A stretch of 64,000 nucleotides of DNA from Symsagittifera roscoffensis (lineage: Eukaryota; Xenacoelomorpha; Acoela; Convolutidae): NCBI RefSeq assembly GCF_963678635.1, contig NC_087062.1, positions 9,590,670-9,654,669 on the forward strand, read 5' to 3'. This document shows, piece by piece, positions 1-10,983 of this stretch. Positions within the stretch are counted from its first letter, which is position 1. Each line of letters opens with the position of its first letter. The notes beneath the pieces are model-generated. The model saw nothing but the letters and a program-made list of their open reading frames with translations. It ran no database searches and was not told the DNA's origin. A program made the position numbers and the translations under genes.

Positions 1-1847
1 ATACTTCAAACTTGCAACCCTTGCAAATTTTGAAGTAGTTTCGAAAGGTTTTTGAATTTTTTAAGTAAGAAGAACATCATATCTCAGATATTTAAAACTT
101 TCGAGAATTTTTTTTTCGAGGAGTGCAGATTTGCAATCCTTGGGTACCCTGACAGTATTCCAGAAAAAAAGAGTTGAAAAATTTTTGATTTTCATATCTA
201 TGTTTTCGAAAACATTTAGAACAATTATTACGCTTGCGTTATAAAATTTCTTATCCCAAACTTAGACACTTATCCCAAAAATTGCTTCCAAACAATGCTG
301 TTGATCTCAAATACTCACAGAAGTTATAAATATTGCTTTCAATTATGACTGCTCAAAATGTTCTAAGTTTTGGGATAAAGTTTTTTTATAACTTTTGCTA
401 ATTGGAAGCAATGTTTGTAACTTTTGGGAGTATTTGAGATCAACAGTATAGAGTCAATTACTTCAAATTGTCAGAAACAAGCATTCGATAAAACCTTCTT
501 GCCCTAGCTGATTTGCTTTTTTTGGCAAGAAAAAAATTATTGCTTTGGGAAAACTTAAATTATTGAAACTTCGACTGTTTTTGGAATTTTTTTGTCTTTT
601 CTCGCAAAAATGCTTGTCAGTTTTTAGTTCAGGAGTTCTATCAAAAATTTCGTTTGAGGAAACTATCTCGACGTAAATGAGATGGCTACATCATAGTTTT
701 TCTTGCAAAAATATGGCTTCAACAAAGTCAAAACATTGAACGATAAAGCGTTCGGAAAAGTAATTTTTTATGGACAGTTTTTTGGGAACATTTTTGAAAT
801 CTCTGATTGACAATTCAGCCAAAGAAACAGGCTGCAAAGTTTTTTGTACAGAGCTGTGCCTCCTCATTTTTTCAAAGGAAGTTTGTAATGTGCTTTGGAA
901 AAGTCAATTTTTTGAAATTCATACGGTTTTTGCTTTCATAAGTTTTACTTTTTACGAAAAATACCCAGCTAAATCTGAGCTCAAAAAAAAGTTGGTTATT
1001 GTTTTTTTTTCTATATATAAATGATTCTGTAATTATAGATGCAATCAAAATAACTGTTTGTGGGAATGTTCCCTGTAGAAGCAGCAACGCCGCATTTTTT
1101 GTAGAAAACTTTTAAAAACTTGGAAAAAGTAAGACTTGAAAAGCGAGCGTTTTTTTTTTTAAAAGTTTTTCTCTTTTCTCAAACACTAACCCACCATTTA
1201 TGTGATTAAAAGTTCATTTGAAGAAATATGAAGTAGAGATCTTCCCATCATAAACGGTTATACCCTGTCGTTTTGTAGAAAAGCAGGTACGGTTTAAAAA
1301 TGGTTCATTTTCTGTCGTTTTTTTTGGAAATTTCAAAACTACCGTGTGAAATTTGACACTGAGTCCAATCAGAAGAGCAGGAAGTCGGCTCTACCCATAC
1401 ACAAGTGTCTAATACTTTATTTCAGAAGAAACCACTAAGGGTATCTTAAAAAACTCGAAACTTCGTAGCTCAAAATTTTTATGATAAAATTTTGTTTTTT
1501 CAACCTGTGGTCAACCAGAATTTTTTGCTTCAAAACCGCTCGATAATCATTTTTTTAAAAGTTTGTTCATTCGAGTTATTTTTTCAACTTAATTTCAAAA
1601 AATCCTACTTTCGTCTTCCTATTTTCGTCTGTTTTTCTTTTATTTTTCTTATAACGTAATTCTTTTGTTGCATCGCAAGTGCTGCGAAGCTCCGCATTGA
1701 CTGTGTAGGAAATTTATTATTACTATTTTGATAGTTTCTGTTTAAACTTTTCAATTCGTTTAATTTCATTTTAAACAAAATTTTTAATGTTCCAGTTCCC
1801 GTCTGAAATCACAAAGCATTATTTTCTAAACTCGGCATACGACCGTC
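1..1847. other. AT-rich DNA without a recognisable gene
   Basis: No exon-like frame with credible splice sites was found. The short open frames here (84 aa on plus, 71 aa on minus near 770-1087) have the Phe/Lys/Ile/Leu-rich composition expected of translated AT-rich DNA. The only structure I can support is the inverted repeat listed at 294-449. Confidence 0.6.
294..449. repeat. Imperfect inverted repeat, arms of about 50 bp
   Basis: The arm at 294-346 (starting AATGCTGTTGATCTCAAATA) is the imperfect reverse complement of 401-449 (ending GAGATCAACAGTAT), with about 54 bp between them. Just outside and inside, TTATCCCAAA at 251 and TTTTGGGATAA near 367 extend the symmetry. This looks like a small foldback or MITE remnant; no target duplication was recognised. 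Confidence 0.75.
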
Positions 1848-2441
1848 GGCTCTTTTCCAGTTCCCCCCCACCTTTCAAAGTACCCAGTTTTATATTTGTT
1901 TGGCTCTTTTTCCTTTTCCCCCCCACCTCACACGAGCTTCAATATATTAGTGTAACGAGTGGTCTTACGAGGTTGAGTATGAAGACCAAACATGTTTGTC
2001 GTGGCCTTATTAGTCTGTATGTAAATTTTCATAACAATTGGACAATTTGGTTGAGGGTGAGGCAACCTTACCCAGCCCAGAAAAATAACCAAAAAAATTG
2101 CATGTAGTTCTTAAGCAGGGGCACAACAGCGGTTCGCCGTGATGAGCTGTACAGCTCGTATGTTGGCCCTATCCCTCGTGGATAAATGATCTTCTTTCTT
2201 CTTCTTCTTCTGGTTATTAAATTTACATGTAAAAGTTTGCAGGTGGGGGGAAAAGGAAAAAGAGCCATTTGTTTTACGTGTTATTACGGCTAAATGCGTG
2301 ATTTTACGCTGCAAAGTATGAAAAACAAATCTGTTCAGAATTGTCGATTTGTTCACCACGCCAAATTTCATTGCATTATGGCAACGTTAAATAGACTTTT
2401 CAAAATTGAATTGGAAAGGGGGGGGGGACTGGAAAAGAGCC
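1848..2441. mobile_element. hAT-type non-autonomous element (outer copy)
   Basis: The terminal inverted repeats are GGCTCTTTTCCAGTTCCCCC at the left and a matching GGGGGACTGGAAAAGAGCC at the right. The element is flanked by a perfect 8-bp duplication, CGACCGTC (1840-1847 and 2442-2449). Eight-base duplications are the signature of the hAT superfamily. It has no transposase. Without the nested insertion at 1902-2266 its interior aligns along its whole length with the 213-bp element at 44478-44690, so the two are sister copies of one family. Confidence 0.88.
1902..2266. mobile_element. hAT-type element nested inside the element at 1848-2441
   Basis: It starts GGCTCTTTTTCC and ends GGAAAAAGAGCC, related to but distinct from the outer element's ends. 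It is flanked by a perfect 8-bp duplication ATTTGTTT (1894-1901 and 2267-2274). The interior differs from the outer family and includes a TTC-rich simple repeat near 2192-2211. The sister copy at 44478-44690 has an uninterrupted sequence at the same place, which confirms a secondary insertion. Confidence 0.88.
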
Positions 2442-2724
2442 CGACCGTCATATTTCCTTGTCTTTTTTTCTAGGTCCCATAAATTACACCTAATTTCTTA
2501 ATTAACTTTCACCGAGTGTTAGATGCAAAAAAACTGTGAATTGCATTTCTGGAAATTCAACTTAACAGCTAGTCATCAAATAATGAAACTTGCATGGCAA
2601 GCAAATGATCTCTTCTGAACACCTTCATTCTTTCGTAGTTCTGTTTTGCAATAACTAACAAAATTCAATAGTAATCCATTTCTCCTGCCATTTTTTCTCA
2701 AATGTCGAAACAATAATGTAAAAC

Positions 2725-3277
2725 GGTTCGTTTCCAGTTTCCCACCCCCTGATAAAGTTAAGCTGTTCAATATATCAGGGAAACTGCAGAAACTCTGTTC
2801 ACATATGCACCCGCACTGGAGTTTCATGGTATATAATCGGTTATAATAGATTATATTGACGAAAAACGTATAATCGAGTTTCATGACCCATTTAACCATA
2901 AAAATGGATTTTTAGAGGATTATAATCGATTATTTTCAATATTTAAAAATCCATTATAATCGATTATTTTGACAAAATAATCGATTTTTTAAGGCCACAA
3001 AAACCCATGAAAATCAATTTTTTCCTTTAGAAACTGCAGAAACTCTGCAAATTTAGAACCCGGCCACACCCCCTCCCCACTCCAAGTTTACCCAAACCCC
3101 CCCCCCATTTATCCATCCCGTGCGTGTATTCAAGAAATGTTCGAAAATGTGGTAAAAGTTTTTTCACCTGTCCACGCTGACAGGTTTCGATGCAGTTTAT
3201 GAAAAGAAATATAACTTTAATTAGGCTTTTATATATTGAATATCAAAAAAATCAAAGGGGGGGACTGGAAAAGAGCC
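2725..3277. mobile_element. hAT-type element, diverged
   Basis: The right end GGGGGACTGGAAAAGAGCC is the same terminal repeat as at 2441 and 44690. The left end GGTTCGTTTCCAGTTTCCC is a decayed version. The flanks TGTAAAAC (2717-2724) and TTTAAAAC (3278-3285) match at 7 of 8 bases, as expected for an older insertion. The interior includes a cluster of the ATAATCGATTAT palindrome at about 2829-2980. No coding region. Confidence 0.7.
2826..2980. repeat. Cluster of ATAATCGATTAT-type palindromes
   Basis: Repeated near-copies of TATAATCGATTATA occur over about 150 bp, each its own reverse complement. The same motif dominates 16368-17282 and recurs at about 13470-13650, so it belongs to a dispersed family. 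Confidence 0.7.
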
Positions 3278-3711
3278 TTTAAAACAAGATACGAACATGT
3301 TTTTTTTTTCAAAATTTTACAGTGCTCTCGACCAATTTCTTTGACGCAAAAGAAATCTTCAATAAAGATTTTAATTTACAACAAAAAAACGCTTTTCCAA
3401 TGACTGGAAAATTAAACACCTTACAGTATACCATAAAAACCTATTAAAACAATATTAACAACCTTAACCATTATTGCAGCTCAAATCTCGCAGGATTTCG
3501 ACTGCATTCAACAAAAAAGTTATTAAATTGCATCAAACTACATTTTTTCTAGAAAAAACTAATTTCAGTCAACCATCAACCAGAAGAAATCTGTATCGAT
3601 AAAATGCTGATTTTTCTAATATGCTCATTAGCATTTCTACTTAGTTGTAGTTCGATATTTAAAGATCTCCGAGAGTCCGTCAGTGAAAAGTTTTGCGTCT
3701 ACGAGAGTTTA

Positions 3712-3770
3712 GCATCTATCAAAAATTTCATCGTAATACTGCCGCTTACGATGAAATTTTTCATAGATGC
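3712..3770. repeat. Hairpin with 25-bp arms and a 9-base loop
   Basis: Bases 3712-3736 and 3746-3770 are reverse complements with one mismatch, separated by TACTGCCGC. Such a hairpin could come from a foldback remnant or be a small-RNA precursor. The loop is short and there is no independent evidence of transcription. Confidence 0.8.
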
Positions 3771-5949
3771 AGTTTCGACTCCCTTGGAAATCTGTATTGA
3801 TTTGAAGAATCTCGGCGGAATCTTAAGCATTTTGAAAATTTTTCAAAATTTCAGGAAAATTCCATTCGTTTGTCGAGCTAACGCAGGTTTTTCAAAAATT
3901 CAGGAAAATTCCATTTTCGTTTGCAGAGTTAAAATCTTAGTAAATCCTTAAGAACCTTCAAGATCTCGGCTAGATATCCAAGTTGACTGGATCTAGGTTG
4001 AGTATATATAATTTCTAGGCCATTAATTTTTCTAAACAAAGTAGATGCTTGCAGGTTTATCAATCAGCACAAAATGGATCTGTGAAAATACTCAGTCAAA
4101 AGGAGTGTTAAATTCATGTTTGTTTTGATTTGTACGTACCTTCTTTCCAGCGTATACTCATCAGCTATGATGATTTTCTTTGTAAGAATGATAGCAAACA
4201 AACGTTATAGAAAAAGTAGAGAGTAGTAAACAATAACACCGTTTTGGCTTATTCAGATTTATTACACAAGCAAAAACTGTATAGGTGCCAATGTGAGCAG
4301 AATGGCAAAGTGTACCGACTCTGAACAAGATTCACCTTTGGTTTGCTTGGTTGTAGAGATGCTTCAGCTGTGAGGTTATGATTAGTCTTTGGTTATGATT
4401 AGTTATACGCAAAGTCAATATGTTAGAGTATACTGGTATTGATATATAATGCTCAGCATCGGAAAGTCCATGGTCTGCTTGTGTTGTTTGATGATCAAGT
4501 ATGAATGAAAATAGGCAGAAAAAGTTTTGGAATTTTATTTGGTCAAACTGCAGTCGAGATTTAAATGCAAAAAATGGAAGTTGAACTCGATTGCAGCTCT
4601 GATTATGGCACATGCTGATGAAATTGCATGGGACCAAGTGTGTACACCGCATCAGTATTAAGTTCACGATGTCAGAGAAGTCAATAGTTTTTTTTTTGCC
4701 GAAAATCTCAGCGATGATGCAAAAACCGACCCTTATTTTTAGTCCATATGTGAATTTTTCCCCTATCTTAGTAGAGATGGACTCTTTTTCCTTCTTTGGC
4801 TGCTCACTAAAATAAAAAAAGATTATGCAAATCTGAGACAAAGGATTCAATTGTAACAGCAAACTATTGGCGTATCCCCTGCATTAGCGAATTTTCCAAT
4901 GTTGGTAAGAAATTTTTTCTCAGGAAATCTTTTAACTGATGACCCGATTTTGGATTTCGTTGAGTTTCTCAAGGACAATTTGGCCAATCCTGAAACTAAA
5001 AAATAATCAAATTGAGATATTTTAACAATCTCCTGCGAAAACTTTTTTACGGTGAATCATCTATGGACTTGGCAAGCGTCAAGTTTGAAAGATTTTGTTT
5101 CAACGCACTACTTTATGCATCTTAACAGTTGCTTGTAGATCAGGTATTTTTGATGAATCAGTTAAGTGATATACCAGAATACGGAAAATGTTGCAACGCA
5201 AATGTAACCAGAGCATAAATGCGTAAAAGTAACTGGATATAACGACGTAATAAAATGAACGAAATAAGAACAAGCGCATAAGAGCAGATTGCCGAGCGAC
5301 CTAAGCTAACGTACCGCCGACTAATCAGACTTGCCATGTGGCGTGAATTTGAATCCCCATACCCTAACTTTTAAACATGTAAGCCCGAGGGGCTTTAGCC
5401 TCAGTTGACCTTTTTCAACCGCTTTTTCGCTCTAATTCGGTTCAGCCTTGATTAAGGCTGACCTTCAAAAAGAGCAATTTGTCTCAAGGAAAAATACTGG
5501 TCAACTGACAGCTTGCTTTGAGTTAATCAAATGATTGTGGCCGATGTTACCGATGTTAAAGTAATGTTAAAATCGTAATGTTACAAGCATTCCAGAGCTA
5601 TTTTACCGAGAAAATGCTCGTTAATTCAATTGTTTGAAATCTGATATTTTTACGATTTGTGGAGGTTAACGCGCATATTTTGGCACCCCACAAGGGACAC
5701 AGAGAATTAGATCAGTCACCGCCGGTGGCAGTTTGCGAACGTACAGACAAGCTAAGAAAGCTACTTCGGATATCAACGACAGTCTTTTTGTTGATTAGTG
5801 AACAAATTTGGAAAGTTAAATACACCTCTTATATCAATTGTAAAATTAGCTTGACTCGATATTAGCTAGGCTAATTATCAGATTGGAAAAACTACGAATG
5901 GGTATCTTGTACCTGGAATTCTTCTAACAATTGTTTGAATTCTGTAACA

Positions 5950-7245
5950 AGTTATTTCCAGCTGATCTTTTTGCCGAGACGGTCGAAACATAAATCAAGC
6001 ACCTGTACCCGGGTATCATATCGCTTTTCATTACCAGTTTAGGTCTTGATGTTTCTATGACTGGCATTAGTCTTGTCTATCCTTCCAGATCCAACACGAG
6101 TGATCTTCGCGACCACATTATTTTCAAAGTTTGATTGCTAAAAGTTTTCTTATCTCAATACGTTTTGGTCTTTTGTTTTAAGAATTAATAAGTTTTGTAT
6201 ATTTGCGTGCATGAAATCTCTTCTTGTAGCAGGCATAGCCTTCGAGGTCGCCTTTGGACTGTTTCTTCTTCAAACTAGTTTTCATCGCCTAGAACCATTA
6301 TCAATATCGGCATCAATTGTTCTTGCAGTTTGAATGACTACGATGGTGTTCTTCAGATTGCCTCTAGAGTTTTTGAATTCCAATCGGTTACCTCCTACCC
6401 CACAATCTATTGCTTTTTTTTATAATTTAACTGTAAGCACTGGCCCGCCATCTGAAGAACCGCTCCATGTTCATGGCCTTCTGGCATGCAGTGTTCGATG
6501 CTAATTACGGCTTTCTCTCGGTGTAAATGCACTCGTATTTCGGGATCCCAGATACCTTCCTTTGAGGCCCACTCAGCAGCTAAATAGCGTCTAGTTCCAA
6601 TCTCTTATTGACAGTCTCATCAGCTTCCTCGACCTTTTTTTAGTCCTTTAGAACTCCTGTAAATTCTTATTTTCGCCCCGCTGAAACAATTTGAAGTCTG
6701 CTCGGACTGTTAATTCTTACTTTTCCCACTTCGATTCCTTACAGTCGGTTGAATCTCGAGTGTTGTCGCCAGGTGACATGACAATGATTGCAGAAAATGC
6801 TTCTTTTAAATGAGATAATCATCATTATCAGGAGGCCCTCTCAAACTCTGGGAAGCACTCCTCCTGAAACCAAATCATTTTAATCAGATTGGATTTGGAA
6901 TTTTTGGACCACCGGTCGAAACAATTGCAGAAATTGCTCCAAAGTTTTGCTGGAAACCAGTTCCTGTGTTCTTGCTGCTAACTCTGTTACTACCGAATTT
7001 CTTGTGCCATACCAGCATTTTGAGAAGTCGAATTTCTCGCTCTCACATCACCACTTTCACCGCTAGCTCCATTTTCTGTTTCTGCTGCGCTCTGCTCTGC
7101 TTGCCACGTGAAAACTAGTAGCCTCTTTAGAACCACCAGAATTTGTTTTGTTGCGGTAACCTAGAGTTGAAAACACTCCTAGGCCTGGAAACCAAGGCGA
7201 AGGTGCAATTCCATGCAGCTCTGAATAACTATGAGTGTCCGACAA
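5950..7245 (-). pseudogene. Possible decayed coding remnant, unidentified
   Basis: This stretch is richer in G+C than its surroundings. Read on the minus strand it gives several short protein-like segments in different frames, for example one containing ELAARTQELVSSKTLEQF near 6960 and a serine/arginine/glycine-rich stretch at 7063-7245. Stops and frame changes interrupt every frame. It may be a retroelement gag remnant or a degraded host exon; I cannot name the family and list it only because the texture differs from flanking DNA. Confidence 0.25.
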
Positions 7246-7253
7246 TTGGGCTT

Positions 7254-8386
7254 CCCGGGCTGAGGTGCTCGACTCATCATTCGACCGAAACGGTCGAACA
7301 ATGTCTGTTTTCGACTTTTTGAGTCGAACAATGTCTGTTTTCGGCTTTGTTCGACTTTGACAGACATTGTTCGACTTTGTTCGACTATACCGGACATCGT
7401 TCGAATTTTTTTGACTTTACCGGACATTGTTCGACTTTGTTCGACTTTGATCAATTTTATCGGAAATTTTTCGATTTTACCGGGAATTAGCCGAAGCGTA
7501 CTGAGCTAAAACGTACATCGCACATCATTTGACCGTTTCTGTCAAATCATGTGTCAAAAACCTCAGCCTGGGCAGCCGCAAAATATAACAGGAAATTCCA
7601 CAAACTTGAGCATCGTAGATTCGCATAGCCCGGGATGAGTTGTTGGACTTACATTTCAATCAACCAGACCAAAAATGGCAATGTTTTGACCGACTCGACC
7701 CAATTTGGCTATGTTTTGACCAACTTGATCAAGCGTTTTTTGGTTCTGGGGTCGAGGTCGGGGACTTATGTTGCGACCATTGCGACCCACATCGGGTATG
7801 TTGCGACCATTGCGACTCAAAATGGGTATGTTGCGACTTTGCGCGACCGAAGAAATTTTATGGGACTTTGCGCGACCCAAAGAAGATATTGTGCGACTTT
7901 GCGCGACCCAAATAAGGTATGCTGCGACTTTGCGCGACCCGTGTTGCGACTTTGCGCGACCCAAATTAGCTATGTTGCGACAATTTGCGACCTATGTTGC
8001 GACACTTTGCGACCTGTGTTGCGACTTTGTGCGACTCATGATTCGACCGTGTTCGACTCATGATTAGACCCTGTTTGACTCTATCGACCCTGTTCGACTA
8101 TATCGACCCTATTCGACTCATGTTTCGACCCGGTTCGACCTATGATTCGACCCTGTTCGACTCATGATTTGACCCTGTTCGACCCATAACTCGACCGTGT
8201 TTGACTCATGATTCGACCCTGTTTGACTCATGATTCGACCCTGTTCGACTCATGATTCGACCTTGTTTGACCCATAATTCGACTTTGTTCGATTACAGTG
8301 TTCGTTCGACCGTCTTAATTTGCGACGAAAATCGGACTCCGTTCGACCGTGTCGGTCGAATCATGAGTCGAACACCTCAGCCCGGG
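7254..8386. mobile_element. TCGAC-rich foldback element with 46-bp terminal inverted repeats
   Basis: The left end (7254-7299, starting CCCGGGCTGAGGTG) and the reverse complement of the right end (8341-8386) agree at 43 of 46 positions. Inside is a fast-evolving minisatellite of TCGAC and GCGACC words. The left part has TGTTCGACTTTG-type units, the middle (about 7770-8040) has TTGCGCGACC-type units, and the right part has TTCGACTCATGATTCGACC-type units. A second pair of ends inside (CCTCAGCCTGGG at 7561-7572 and CCCGGGATGAGTTG at 7629) suggests two tandem elements, 7254-7572 and 7629-8386. No transposase. Open frames of up to 142 codons here are by-products of the repeat. Confidence 0.75.
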
Positions 8387-9096
8387 TTCCTATGGACTAA
8401 AGAAACTTGGTCTTCTCGTTATGCTTCAACACCGGGTCTTGATTTTCCAAAATTTCATACCGACCAAGTGACTGATATTAAATAGAGCGACCCATTCTAA
8501 TATGGTTAGGTATATTTTTAAATTTTATTATAACAGGTGTTTTAGTTTTTTGTCTTTTTTTCAACTCAATATCAGGTACCTCAAAAAACCTTTATAATGG
8601 GTCGAGTGCTCTACCAATTTGAAGCCCTTTCACTTGTGATTTGAAAAACATAAATTAAAAAAAAAACTGTTTTTAAAAAGTGTTGAGAAAAACATTGAAA
8701 ACTTTTTAAAAAAATTATTTTAGCTCAAATTTGAGCAAAAAAACCAATCAAAAACGATCGTTATGTGAAGGCTTGTTTTGTAAAATAAAGACTCTTAGGA
8801 TAAAAAAATTTACTAAAAAAGATAACTAGTTCCTGATTTGTAACTTTTTCATATTTAAAAACTTTAAAATTTTGAAATTAAATAATCTGAAAACTTGTTT
8901 TTTGATTTTATGTTTGTTATTTTCTTAGTTTTGAGCAAGTGTTGTTAATTATGTCCATTCACTACGTTTCCTCGCTGTTGCATAATTCTAAAATCACGCC
9001 ACGCACTAACTGACACTAATTGGAAAAGAAACGAAAGAAAAACAATATTTTTTGGGGATTGTTCAATGTATATTGTCGCAACAGATTCTCCTGGTT
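8387..9096. other. AT-rich spacer, nothing recognised
   Basis: No gene, inverted repeat or satellite was recognised. It is rich in A and T homopolymer runs. Confidence 0.5.
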
Positions 9097-9629
9097 ATTC
9101 GACCATTGAAAATGGGGAGGAACTTTGTATTTGGATGTGTTTTGGTTTTTTTTTTGCTTTTTGTTTACCACAAAAGTCGAGTGCAGAATTTATGACTGGA
9201 CTGGGTTGAATTTTTTTTCAGTGTCTTGAAAACGGGTTTGAAATTTTTTATTTTTGGTCTAATTTTGAGCTAATAAGGTGACCGTATATGGTTATGAAAG
9301 CTTTTTAAGCTTAATTTCAGCCGTAAAAACTTAATATAAATCAAGTAAAGGTAGTTTCTGGAGTTCTATTTAGCACAATTTTCAATTTTGTAAATCAAAA
9401 ACTTGAAAAATCAAAAAAAAATTTGCAAAAAAAATTGAAACAGTTTTAAAAAATTTTGTTCAGTTTTTCTTTAGAAACTGTTTTCCAACTGACCATTTTA
9501 ACTATGTTTCTCAAGTTTTCCTTAGTTTTTTTCTTTCGTTCAGATTTTTGTATCACAACATTCAGAAAAAAACGACACCAATTTGTAAAAAAGAGTTTCC
9601 CGTTTTTTTTCTAGGATAGAGGTCGGAAC
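9097..9629. repeat. Dispersed repeat, copy 1 (ends TTCGACCA ... GGTCGGAA)
   Basis: It shares its ends and much of its interior with 43812-44380: both begin with GACCATTGAAAATGG, continue through AGGAACTTTGTATT, and end with GGTCGGAACATT. The ends are short inverted repeats. Probably a non-autonomous DNA element; no target duplication was identified. Confidence 0.65.
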
Positions 9630-10799
9630 ATTCTGTGCTACTTGCACATAACCGACTATCCTTGTTTATTGTGTTTACGACCTACTAATTTATTTTTATT
9701 ATTGTGCTGACAATTTTTCTCGATATCCCAAGAAAATGCATGCAACCCTTTTGCTAATAGTAAACTAATAGGAAAACAAATAAATAGTCTTGTTAATTTA
9801 AGTTAATTTTCCTGGTAAAGTTGATAGAAGTGCATGTTATAGATTTGTTGAAAAGCTTTCCATTTAAAAAATCAAACTACCTACCGGCCTTTTTTGTTTC
9901 ATTTGAATGTTTATTTCCTGTAATCTAACATTTTTTTTTTCAATAAATGCTTTTTTCTTAAACAAGAGCTTTTAATAAACAAAAAGTTAGATCAAAAGAA
10001 ATAAACACTTAACATGAAACAAATTTATGCTTTGTGTGGTTTTTTTTGATTCAATTTTCAGCAAACGAAATAATACTTTTGTAAAAAAAGTTAATGACTT
10101 TTTGAAGATATCAGCTCCTTGAAACAAAATTTGATTTTTTTTGCAAAGACTTGGGAGTTTGAAAATTGCCAATTTGGCCATGCTCTGAACTAATTTATGA
10201 GCACTTCGAAGATTTCACCCGTAATCCTGAAAGCGTAAAGCGAATTTTTTATGCGTTGTGACGTATCCCGCACAACAAAATTGCTCCAAACTGAATTGAG
10301 GTGAGCTAATCGGTCATATTAGTTTTGTATGACTCAATTTTTCACACTTGATCTTTGATTTTGTCAATATTTAGAGTTTTTCAATATTTTCTTATCCCAA
10401 AAAACTATTTGATATGGACTAATGGGCAGTCAGAACATTCAGGATTTTGCCCTGATGTACGAGCAGCCTGGTTTAAGTGCAACACTGTTAAGCATTGCGA
10501 TTTTGTCGTAGCAAAAACTCTCTGAAAATATTAAAGGCACTAGCTTGAAATTTTGTGCGAGCATGGTAAAGTAACGAATAACCAATTTTGTTAGTGTTTT
10601 GACAAGCTTGATTTAAAAAAATGCCGGTTTTCTGAAATTCTGGCAACATTAGCCTGAAATAATTCGGTTTAGTGAATTGGAAGAATTTGCAACGGATCAA
10701 CATATTAATGTTCAATTTGAAAATCGGCATTTCAAACCGAGTTTAAAATTGATTTTTTTTTCTGGTTTTACTGAACTATTGGTAGCAAAGTTGACAATA
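9630..10799. other. AT-rich spacer, nothing recognised
   Basis: No supported gene. Minus-strand frames at 9987-10181 and 10488-10730 lack any motif and have AT-driven composition. Confidence 0.5.
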
Positions 10800-10983
10800 C
10801 AGCCTCCAGACAAAATTGAAAATTTCAAAAAAAACAAAGGTTACTCAATTACTGCTAGAAAAGCACATGATTGCAGCCTCCAGGCAACATGTAATGTTAG
10901 AAAACCTGTAAAAGTACCTTCAATACTTTCTCCTAGTTTTTGCTACGCTCAGTTTTTCCAAAATTTTTGTTATCTGGAGGCTG
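10800..10983. mobile_element. Tc1/mariner-type miniature element
   Basis: The ends are CAGCCTCCAGA and TCTGGAGGCTG, flanked on both sides by TA (10798-10799 and 10984-10985), the target duplication of the Tc1/mariner superfamily. It is 184 bp long and non-coding. The plus-strand frame at 10677-11000 runs through it and is not a gene. Confidence 0.65.

Larger units (their letters stand above)
3286..7253. other. Mostly non-coding DNA with a hairpin and a possible decayed coding remnant
   Basis: No intact gene was found. A near-perfect hairpin lies at 3712-3770. A minus-strand frame of 176 codons at 4332-4862 has no recognisable motif and I do not call it. From about 5950 to 7245 the base composition is less AT-rich and short minus-strand frames look protein-like but are interrupted; see the separate entry. 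Confidence 0.5.

Noticed and set aside
4332-4862. 176-codon minus-strand frame
   Set aside because: No motif, no domain-like pattern, AT-driven residue composition and no flanking splice or gene context.
7635-8067. Frames of 91-142 codons rich in Cys, Arg and Thr
   Set aside because: Produced by the TCGAC/GCGACC repeat in all frames; no independent sign of coding.
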